A program made the translations under genes and the position numbers. Source: Candidatus Nitrosopolaris wilkensis (GTDB lineage Archaea > Thermoproteota > Nitrososphaeria > Nitrososphaerales > Nitrososphaeraceae). Taken from it: a DNA stretch of 33,646 bases. The notes under the pieces are model-generated. The model ran no database searches, was not told the origin of the DNA, and worked only from the letters and a program-made list of their open reading frames with translations. The stretch lies in NCBI GenBank assembly GCA_003176995.1, contig QHBN01000105.1, positions 1 to 33,646 on the forward strand, given 5' to 3'. Every line of letters starts with the position of its first letter. The stretch's first letter is position 1. Positions 27,602-33,646 of the stretch are shown here, in pieces.

Positions 27602-27994
27602 ATGTATACACAAGAAAAGATTCAAAGACAGAAAATTTCTGAAATATTAGCAATCGTTGCGATGGCATTAGTACTGATTTACATTGCTGACGCGGCTGTA
27701 GGACAAGGGAAACAAGGCTTCTTGCCAATGAGTGCAGCTCTGCGTGGAATGCTATTTGGTGCAACATCAATAATTTTGTTCTTCCTTTCTTTTGGGATTG
27801 GGATTAAAGAAAAGTCAAAGATAACAACCATTTTGCTTATAGTAGGTGGCGCTGTTATTGGGACGTCAGTGTTGGGATCGGTAGCTATGGCTAAAGGAGG
27901 ATTGTCAGCAATTCAAAGTTCGTTCTTAGTTGTAGTTATATTGGGTTATATCATAATGGGGCTAGGTATATTTAGATGGATTAAGAAAAAATAA
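27602..27994 (+). CDS. Small four-helix membrane protein
   Basis: 130 residues from ATG 27602; an in-frame start at 27569 would add 11 polar residues. Four hydrophobic helices: ILAIVAMALVLIYIADAA, MLFGATSIILFFLSFGIG, ITTILLIVGGAVIGTSVLG and FLVVVILGYIIMGLGIF, ending in RWIKKK, a stop-transfer signal on the cytoplasmic side. No functional motif is visible. Confidence 0.6.
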   Translation: MYTQEKIQRQKISEILAIVAMALVLIYIADAAVGQGKQGFLPMSAALRGMLFGATSIILFFLSFGIGIKEKSKITTILLIVGGAVIGTSVLGSVAMAKGGLSAIQSSFLVVVILGYIIMGLGIFRWIKKK

Positions 27995-28238
27995 ATACTC
28001 TAGATTAATAGCGAATCACTAACCTCTTCTTTTTATCTTGAGCAATAATACATGACTATCCCATCCAAGCGTGAGTAAGTGTTGGAATGGCTTAATTATT
28101 GCGAACAGCAAACTAGACGATAACAAGATGCAATATGATGTAGAAAAGGTTCGGAAATTACAAAAGCAGAGGTTGTACAAGTAAAACGAACTGCAAGGTT
28201 TAATTCCTACCAGGACATAGAAATGAAATATACTTGTG

Positions 28239-28589
28239 ATGGCAAAAAGCTGTGAGATCTGAGGGTCAAGGTTTGGAGATCTTGTTTGTGATTACTGCAC
28301 CAAATCAGTATGCTCCTCATGTCTAGTTCAGGATAAGAGCAGGTGTATAAAATGTGGTAGGATGAGAAAGCCAGCATACAAATTCCTTAGACGTAACTTT
28401 CTTTTTATAATGCTATTTGTTGCTCTTTGGTTTTTTACCGCTGGCGTTTATCCATTCCCGTACCTCGTTGCCATGGGTAAATCATTGAATCCAGCAATTA
28501 TGGAGCCAATTCTAATTGCAACTGGAGTAATGGCGATACCGTTCACATTCCTGGTTATCGCATGCAAAAAACGACCTCCTCCTAAATGA
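28239..28589 (+). pseudogene. Zinc-ribbon membrane protein with a stop in place of a Cys
   Basis: ATG 28239 opens MAKSCEI, then TGA (28260-28262), then the same frame continues as GSRFGDLVCDYC, SVCSSC, SRCIKCGRMRKP and two membrane helices (FLFIMLFVALWFFTAGV and PILIATGVMAIPFTFLVIAC), ending KKRPPPK at 28589. CEI[stop]G would be CEICG if TGA were TGC or TGT, restoring the first CxxC of a three-pair zinc ribbon. A one-base nonsense change is the simplest explanation. The downstream ATG (28362) could still give the membrane part alone. Confidence 0.65.
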
Positions 28590-29234
28590 CGAGTCTTTGC
28601 CTTTTCTCCTGCCATGACATATTATTTCAACGGAGAGCTGAAGATATTCAGCAATATTCCAAGATGAATGCCACGATAGATCTGTGCCCGGTACTCTTTG
28701 CCACCGGGGTTCTGTACATTATATATCGAGGATGCTTTCGATTGAAGATAAGAATAATGAGATCGAAGAAATATTAGTAGATACAGGCCTTGTCTAGTTG
28801 ATAGGTCTGGGCAATTTGGTTAGTGAAACAATATAATAGCACCCGCAATTATAGGAATAGGAAACGTTAGCGGATACTCGCAATTTTCAAATATTAGGAA
28901 AAGCGTTATAATATAATGGTGCAAAAGCAAGTTGCTTTTGAAAAGACCACAACAACAAGAAGCATGTACAAAAAGTTGTGGCCTTGTGAAAATGGTAACA
29001 ACTTTCTCTAACCGCTATCCTTGAGCTATTCGAATACTGGAAAAGTCGTTCGATTGCAATACCATTAAACATCTGCGCTGAGGATGCATGGGGTGTTTTC
29101 AAGGGGATAATAATGAGCTCCAATTTTACTTTCAGTAATAAATCTCCAGTTTTCCAATGGCTCCATCAAAATAACTGAGCTCCAGCAGGGAATAGATTAG
29201 AATATCTAACAATAACTATACTATAGGATAGTTT
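28590..29234. other. No convincing gene
   Basis: Only short frames with composition unlike the neighbours. One plus-strand frame (28586-28777) overlaps the previous stop but shows no motif. Confidence 0.35.
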
Positions 29235-29417
29235 TCATTTCCCTGCTAACTTTTGTTCCCGACAAATTTCTAGAAACAAGTCAGCTATTTCTTCCGCTAC
29301 GCTAGAAGGATCTCTTCGCTCCGTATTTATCCAAATTGCTAACCTTAGCGTATTGACCTGTGGTGAGCCACAATCGAACAATTGCCCTTCCTGATACTGT
29401 TCATCAAATAATGACAT
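29235..29417 (-). CDS. Short hypothetical protein
   Basis: 60 residues with an ATG start: VNTLRLAIWINTERRDPSSV, then AEEIADLFLEICREQKLAGK, which reads as a well-formed helical end. No known family; no zinc or membrane motif. Alone in its region. Confidence 0.4.
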   Translation of the reverse strand: MSLFDEQYQEGQLFDCGSPQVNTLRLAIWINTERRDPSSVAEEIADLFLEICREQKLAGK

Positions 29418-29627
29418 TGGCGGCTGCTGGGGTGACGATTTTATAGGAATGGGTCTCCGCTTTATCTATACCAATAGAGACCTACTCTCTAATTCTTTAG
29501 CCTCACATATCTCTGCTTTACAATAAGATGAGAAATAGACGACAATATTCAAATATGCTTTAGAGATCAATACTTGCAAACGAGTGTAATAGATTGCCAC
29601 CATCTACGTACTACATTATAAGGTAGA

Positions 29628-29864
29628 ATGAACAATATATGTTGTCTGTTGATAGGTTGCAAAGGTGTCTGTCATCGTTTTCGAAACATAGGAGCAGGAA
29701 AATATTCAGCTTACGAACTCGGCTTTAAAAGATGCTCAGAATGTGACATTTATATCGAATTTGCAGGTCGAAGATGTCCTTGTTGCAAATACCCCCTGAG
29801 ATCAAAGAAGAGGAACTATACCAAAGTGAGTACATGTAGCCCCAAAACAGTTGTTGTTCCATGA
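29628..29864 (+). CDS. Small zinc-ribbon protein
   Basis: 78 residues with CKGVCHRF, then Y-x-x-G-x-KRCSECDIYIEF and RRCPCCKYPLRSKKRN: at least two CxxC-type zinc knuckles. The same layout is encoded by the broken gene at 31589-31807. Proteins of this type recur in Nitrososphaeria and may act as transcription or translation accessory factors; this is not established. The start is the ATG at 29628; the sequence before CKGVC (NNICCLLIG) is less typical, so the true start is a little uncertain. Confidence 0.7.
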   Translation: MNNICCLLIGCKGVCHRFRNIGAGKYSAYELGFKRCSECDIYIEFAGRRCPCCKYPLRSKKRNYTKVSTCSPKTVVVP

Positions 29865-30572
29865 GCTTGCTTTTTATCATAACATGATCGATTATGTAAT
29901 CAATGGTGACTTGATCTTAGAAAAGATAAATCATTGTAGTTCGGATTTTTATCTAAAATATCATTAACTACAGATATGAACTTGCATGATGTCATAATAT
30001 AGTTCGTTTCAACTTTTTTCTGCCTTGTACGCGTGAGAGCGGCAATTTGCATTCAAAATTAGTCTAAAGGTCCTGCTAAATATCCATTATCTGGATATAG
30101 GAAGTCCGGAAATAGATGGAGAAATCTCTTCAAAGAGGCTCTTGAGAAGTTCTCTTCTTTTGATAGATTTATTTTTACTCCTTGTATGCGTACTCAGGAT
30201 AAGGAGGTATATTGTCAGGCTTATTTGCATTCTCAGAGATGACGCTGTAGAATATGATGATAATGCAAGAAGTTAAAGTATCCGCATCTTGAAAAATTGG
30301 AAGTCTTCAAATACTGACTAGAGAACTACAGGTTTACCAATTCTAAATAATGTGTTTAAGAAAATAAAAAACGAGCTGTACTAAACCGACAACCTTTCTC
30401 GGACTATTCAGCTGCTTTTTAGGAAGGAAGTTAAATTAGCATGAATTTTTCGAGCTTCTATACACACCAATACTGTTAATATGAACTTCCCCATACGCCA
30501 ATATAATTATTTTCAATTTAGTATTTTCTTGCTAAATTTAAATGCAACTGTGTTTTGAATCCATGAAACCTT
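29865..30572. other. Mostly non-coding
   Basis: Several short frames, none convincing. An 80-codon plus-strand frame (about 30040-30280) encodes a leucine-rich, membrane-like stretch but has no usable start codon. Confidence 0.35.
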
Positions 30573-30716
30573 TCATTCTTCTTCTTCCGCAACTTCAGCT
30601 TTCCCTTCATCTTCCAATTGATGAGTTTCATCTTTAATCTCTTCTCTTTCGGTTTCTTCATACTCTTGAGTTTCATCCTTAATCTCTTCTCTTTCGGTTT
30701 CTTTGCTCATCTTCAT
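30573..30716 (-). CDS. Acidic 47-residue peptide with a tandem repeat
   Basis: ATG at 30716. It encodes two copies of ETEREEIKDET separated by a short linker and ends in EVAEEEE; nearly half the residues are Glu/Asp. It begins seven bases after the stop of the gene at 30724-30903, so the two form a small operon. No function known; it looks like a charged helix or disordered peptide. Confidence 0.5.
   Translation of the reverse strand: MKMSKETEREEIKDETQEYEETEREEIKDETHQLEDEGKAEVAEEEE
30623..30703. repeat. 45-bp tandem duplication inside the acidic peptide gene
   Basis: A 45-bp unit starting GAGTTTCATC occurs at 30623-30667 and again from 30668 to about 30703 with one mismatch. The length is a multiple of three, so the reading frame is kept and 15 residues are duplicated. 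Confidence 0.85.
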
Positions 30717-30723
30717 ATGTATA

Positions 30724-30903
30724 TCATGTTATTCTTATATTGATATACGTATCACTAACAAACAATTGCAAAATGATTTCCATATAATCACTGCCATCTT
30801 TGAGTAAGTTAGAAATAGCAGCATACATCTTTGGATACTCCGCATTGTAGAATAAGCTTCGGACGTTCTGTTGATTAATTTGATCTTTGTCTGTTTCTTG
30901 CAT
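30724..30903 (-). CDS. 59-residue hypothetical protein
   Basis: ATG at 30903: NVRSLFYNAEYPKMYAAISN, then LLKDGSDYMEIILQLFVSD. It has balanced composition and predicted helices, unlike random frames in this AT-rich region. Not recognised as a family member. It is followed seven bases later by the acidic peptide gene. Confidence 0.5.
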   Translation of the reverse strand: MQETDKDQINQQNVRSLFYNAEYPKMYAAISNLLKDGSDYMEIILQLFVSDTYINIRIT

Positions 30904-30972
30904 TTAAATGTCTACTCAAAAACAATGCCATCTTAATATATCTAGCCCAGTGTTCTTCATAGCTATTTGAAA

Positions 30973-31077
30973 ATGAAGATCAACAGAGTGAATTTGATGA
31001 AAAGGCCCAAAATACGGATATATCACGATTGTAAGTTTGGAGTCGGTGGAAATTGCTATCAGGTTCCAATAAAATGA
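30973..31077 (+). CDS. Possible 34-residue peptide
   Basis: ATG start, basic N-terminus (MKRPKIRIYHD) and CKFGVGGNCYQVP at the end, with a Cys pair six residues apart. Divergent from the two-gene operon at 30903. Weak support. Confidence 0.25.
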   Translation: MKINRVNLMKRPKIRIYHDCKFGVGGNCYQVPIK

Positions 31078-31142
31078 GATTAATCTCATTGTCAACCATT
31101 CTATTCCAATAAATTAAATAAAACCCAAGTGACTCTCATCTC

Positions 31143-31268
31143 ATGACGAGATATTTCGGTATCTGTAAGTCATGTCTTTGGACTGCAACAATTATTAAAG
31201 ATAATAATTTACGTCCTGAAACGTGTCCTGTGGACAGCGGTAATATGGAACTACTGGAAATTAAATAG
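31143..31268 (+). CDS. 41-residue zinc-binding protein, paralogue of 20647
   Basis: MTRYFGICKSCLWTATIIKD, then NLRPETCPVDSGNMELLEIK. It shares ICxSCxWxAT, CPVDSxN and ELLEIK with the peptide at 20647. An A/T-rich ATAAATTAAATAAAA stretch 20-35 bases before the ATG fits a TATA box and a leaderless message. Role unknown. Confidence 0.65.
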   Translation: MTRYFGICKSCLWTATIIKDNNLRPETCPVDSGNMELLEIK

Positions 31269-31403
31269 TCTCTGATTTAGTTATAAAGTGAGCTAACTTA
31301 TAGCATCTTCTTCCGATTGATCCAGGAGCTTATTTTAGTATATTTTTCTACCATGTGTTACAATGTTTAGTTTTCGGGGAGATATTTGGCTCTTGTGCCC
31401 TGT

Positions 31404-31553
31404 TTAGCCACAACACACTGTATAGCGAGCTACTTTTATATCATTAGTTCGTTCTTCTAGGACTTTTATCCTTCCGTCTATATTAGGAAATCCGAGGTTA
31501 TCTTCGTTGTTACTGGCCAGCGAACTGAAGGGCTGTCCCCAAGGCTTATCCAA
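31404..31553 (-). CDS. Possible 49-residue protein
   Basis: TTG start at 31553: DKPWGQPFSSLASNNEDN, then GRIKVLEERTNDIKVARYTV. The end looks like a short coiled helix (RIKVLEERTND). No family known; a TTG start without a clear ribosome site keeps confidence low. Confidence 0.3.
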   Translation of the reverse strand: MDKPWGQPFSSLASNNEDNLGFPNIDGRIKVLEERTNDIKVARYTVCCG

Positions 31554-31588
31554 CCTAATCTAAAGATGTTTTGTATTTCTCAATTATC

Positions 31589-31807
31589 TCAACTCTTTCC
31601 TCTTTGTATTTCCGATAGTCTAAGCTTATCCTTGCCTAGCCTTGGTTTCAGTCGTAACCTTTGATTACAGCAAGGACAAGAAAAGCCTTAGAAGTGAATG
31701 AAAATATCACAAATCTGACATCTCTTCTGCCCCATCGAGTAACGAAGACCCCCAACGCTCGCTGGTCTAGAAGCTTTGTATTTGATACATATGCCTCTGC
31801 AGCTCAT
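31589..31807 (-). pseudogene. Zinc-ribbon protein with an in-frame stop, paralogue of 29628
   Basis: ATG at 31807 begins MSCRGICIKYKASRPASVGG, then LRYSMGQKRCQICDIFIHF, TAA (31688-31690), and the same frame continues GFSCPCCNQRLRLKPRLGKD to a TGA at 31589. It lines up with the intact gene at 29628 across the stop: C[KR]G[VI]C, KRCxxCDI[YF]I, then CPCC...LR...R. The stop lies between the two zinc knuckles, so the product would lose the second. A single base change would restore it. Confidence 0.7.
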
Positions 31808-31834
31808 TTCGACCGATGTGCATTCTATATCTGA

Positions 31835-31954
31835 GTGGATTTTAAACGTAATGATGGGCTTGGATTATTAGACTCCTGTCCAACTTGTAATTCGTTAACA
31901 AATTGTAAGGATGTTATGAATATGGAATCTGATAATTCGCTGTGTCTATATTAA
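31835..31954 (+). CDS. Possible 39-residue Cys-containing peptide
   Basis: GTG start at 31835: DGLGLLDSCPTCNSLTNC, then KDVMNMESDNSLCLY. The CPTC pair plus two further Cys could bind zinc. Divergent from the zinc-ribbon pseudogene by 27 bases. Weak support. Confidence 0.3.
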   Translation: MDFKRNDGLGLLDSCPTCNSLTNCKDVMNMESDNSLCLY

Positions 31955-32352
31955 ACCCAAACGTCGAAATACCAATTATAGACCATCGACGACCCACGTC
32001 TAATAGCAAAGTGGCGAGACCGTCCTCATTCAGCTTTTAGGGAACAGACTGATCTCTTCGGCTTTCCGCTACTTCCACTTCCGCGAACCATCGTTTTTAC
32101 ATCATTTTTGATTTCATTGGCCTCAACTTATACAGGATATGCCCAGCTTTTATGAGTGGTGGCTGGGCTTCCCCACCTGTCTTTTATTTTTGCTTCACGC
32201 CTCCAATCTTTCAACTTCCATTTATCCATCAATTTTATATTATCTTTCCTCTGTTGTTGATTGAACGCATAAATATATAATAACGCATCAAGAACGAACC
32301 TAAAGCCAATTTTCCACAGACTCTCAAGCACTGTCTCGGGGTGTTCATCTAT
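31955..32352. other. No convincing gene
   Basis: A minus-strand frame of 67 codons (32128-32331) has unusual composition and no motif; it is probably chance. Confidence 0.35.
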
Positions 32353-32643
32353 TCATATATCTTCTAAGTATCGAATTGTTTCATCCAACTTTTGAGGCTT
32401 TAGAATGAAAAATTGGTTAACAATATCGTCAGTAAACAACTCTAACTTTATCTTAGGGTTGTCATCGTCGGGATAAAGTTCTAGCACTTCAGAGAGTTTG
32501 AACCTCAATTCTTTGATTATTTCAAAAACCATCGCATATAGTCTGTCTAACTTTAGCTTATCGGTAACATCCTTAGGCCAAACAAAAACTGAAAATAGGA
32601 TGTAGATCCCTATAAAATGTTGAAAAATTGTTTGCTTGCAAGG
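32353..32643 (-). pseudogene. Truncated hypothetical membrane-associated protein
   Basis: A 96-codon frame without an ATG at its beginning reads a hydrophobic helix (HFIGIYILFSVFVWP), then KDVTDKLKLDRLYAMVFEII, KELRFKLSEVLELYPDDD and LFTDDIVNQFFILKPQ. The composition is clearly protein-like. A TAG closes it upstream (32644-32646), so the N-terminus seems lost. The ATG at 32532 could give a 59-residue remainder. No family recognised. Confidence 0.45.
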
Positions 32644-32822
32644 CTATTCAATACGGACGGCAGTATCTCATACAACAAAAAACCGTTTATTGTTAAACGT
32701 TCTCGATTTAACCCAACTTCAAGTTAAGTTAGATGTAATCATTTCTCCATTGTTTATTTTTTCTACTGAAACTGGTTTGGTCCATCTGGATATTATATTC
32801 ATCTCTTAATGCTTGGCAAAGT

Positions 32823-33011
32823 CTAGGAATTTAAACCGCCACTTGATCCGAACGACCAGTTCAGATCAACTACTTGACAATAATATGCTGCATTAGGTTG
32901 CAATGTAAACGTCATACTAAAATAGTCATTTGAGTGAAATTGATTGATATCTGTCTAGCATTGCAAATCATTAGCAGATGGCACTTGATCAAATGTTGGA
33001 TTAGTTGTCAT
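32823..33011 (-). pseudogene. Small gene with premature stop
   Basis: ATG at 33011 reads TTNPTFDQVPSANDLQC, TAG (32955-32957), then the same frame continues HSNDYFSMTFTLQPNAAYY, CQVVDLNWSFGSSGG and ends at 32823. The second part looks like a beta-rich secreted domain. One base change at the TAG would restore a 62-residue protein. Confidence 0.4.
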
Positions 33012-33019
33012 CTGCTAAT
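32970..33019. repeat. 11-bp inverted repeat
   Basis: ATTAGCAGATG (32970-32980) and CATCTGCTAAT (33009-33019) are perfectly complementary with 28 bases between. It overlaps the 5' end of the small pseudogene. It could form a hairpin or be a regulator site. Confidence 0.7.
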
Positions 33020-33217
33020 ATACTACATTCTTGAAGATACAACCACTGCAAGTCAACCTACGCAAATTTAATCGGGATTGTATATGCAAGAACGTGGGGA
33101 CAGGTAGTATAAGTCAAGCGGATGATTGCAAAAGATTGCAGATACAAGTTAACATTGTTCCTCAAGGTTTATCTCAATTGTACTCGTTAGAAAATTAATA
33201 GAGTTCAATTTTCAATA

Positions 33218-33646
33218 ATGCAAAAGTTAATCATATGTTCTTCATGTAAGAGTAACAAGGTAATAACAGATCATGAATCTGGAGAGCTCATTTGTAGTGA
33301 CTGCGGTCTAGTAATTTCTGATAATATTCAAGAAAGCCGAGTAGATGACTGTGCTTGTTTTACAACTGATGCAAGGTGTGACAAAAGTAGGAAAACTGGA
33401 CTTTCAAATTCTTTAGCACGTCATGATATGGGACTTTCTACTATTATAGGAAGACCGAATAGGGACGCTAGCGGTCACATACTGGATGCAGCTATGCGTT
33501 CTAGGATAATGAGGCTAAGAAGATGGGACCATCGAATAAAGGCTAGTACCTTTAACGTTGGAAACCTCAGGGATGCCTTCAATCAACTTGACACATCAAA
33601 AGACAAACTTGGACTATCTGATACAATAGTTGAGAAGACCGCTTAT
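33218..33646 (+). CDS. Transcription initiation factor TFB (TFIIB), 5' part
   Basis: 143 residues, cut by the window end. Zinc ribbon C7-x2-C10 and C26-x2-C29 (LICSDCGLVI) binds RNA polymerase. The B-reader/linker region follows with GLSNSLARHDMGLSTIIG and then RMRRW-type residues (IMRLRRWDHRI), and the first cyclin fold begins near NLRDAFNQLD. TFB recruits RNA polymerase to TBP-bound promoters. The segment between ribbon and linker (VDDCACFTTDARCDKSRKTG) has three extra Cys, not usual for TFB. Archaea of this group have several TFB copies; this may be one of the divergent ones. Confidence 0.92.
   Translation, partial: MQKLIICSSCKSNKVITDHESGELICSDCGLVISDNIQESRVDDCACFTTDARCDKSRKTGLSNSLARHDMGLSTIIGRPNRDASGHILDAAMRSRIMRLRRWDHRIKASTFNVGNLRDAFNQLDTSKDKLGLSDTIVEKTAY

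Noticed and set aside
28260-28262. Selenocysteine codon
   Set aside because: No Sec insertion machinery is visible and the lineage is not known to use it; a nonsense mutation of a Cys codon is simpler.
29184-29247. 9-bp inverted repeat AGCAGGGAA/TTCCCTGCT
   Set aside because: Arms are short and 46 bases apart, at the end of a weak ORF; expected by chance at this scale.
32128-32331. 67-codon minus-strand frame
   Set aside because: Trp/Lys-rich unusual composition with no motif and a weak start.
1-33646. CRISPR arrays, tRNA, rRNA and transposases
   Set aside because: No regularly spaced repeats, no cloverleaf-like segments with a TTCGA-type loop, and no transposase-like protein were seen by eye.

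Overview
The window looks like a chromosome segment of an ammonia-oxidising archaeon of the Nitrososphaeria (Thaumarchaeota), most like the Nitrososphaera/Nitrosocosmicus group. The clues are a TFIIB-type transcription factor (33218 to the end), archaeal TATA boxes about 25 bases before start codons, CHRD and Met/Asn-rich secreted proteins, many tiny zinc-ribbon proteins, a histidine kinase without membrane segments, AT-rich sequence and low coding density. The genus is an inference. I saw no tRNA, rRNA, CRISPR array or transposase.

Layout. 1-1325: remnants of a superfamily 1 helicase (minus strand, Walker A only) and of a CorA transporter. 1450-2839: an overlapping ParB-like/DNA methyltransferase pair. 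2840-4600: mostly empty, with a 46-bp direct repeat and a small zinc-finger ORF. 4614-5216: secreted CHRD protein. 5265-16290: an apparent integrated mobile element. It carries a tyrosine recombinase, a winged-helix/OB-fold protein with an MCM-N-terminal-like look (minus strand), an AT-rich divergent spacer, and a compact plus-strand run of four small genes. The run leads to a type IIB topoisomerase in which the B (GHKL) and A (catalytic Tyr plus Toprim) parts are fused, as in topoisomerase VIII. An AbiE-like winged-helix/nucleotidyltransferase pair follows. 16605-16769: a thioredoxin reductase scrap. 16927-21466: secreted or surface proteins, hypotheticals, a tiny zinc-binding protein and a DUF488 protein. 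22084-24333: sensor kinase. 24505-27094: minus-strand group with a flavin disulfide oxidoreductase, AbrB-like protein, CBS remnant and membrane protein. 27600-33217: sparse region of very small genes, several too short for routine gene calling. 33218-33646: start of a TFB gene.

The striking general feature is the number of near-intact genes broken by one change. In-frame stops lie in CorA (1062), the zinc-ribbon membrane protein (28260), a zinc ribbon (31688) and a small ORF (32955). Single-base frame changes lie in the topoisomerase (about 11400), the winged-helix gene (poly-T at 15367) and the nucleotidyltransferase (about 15628). Either the region is decaying or the assembly has residual base errors; rereading the raw data would decide.

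The most interesting system is the 5.3-16.3 kb element. It combines recombination, a probable replication or regulation protein, a fused type IIB topoisomerase and a toxin-like pair, with several small genes of unknown function in the same transcription unit.
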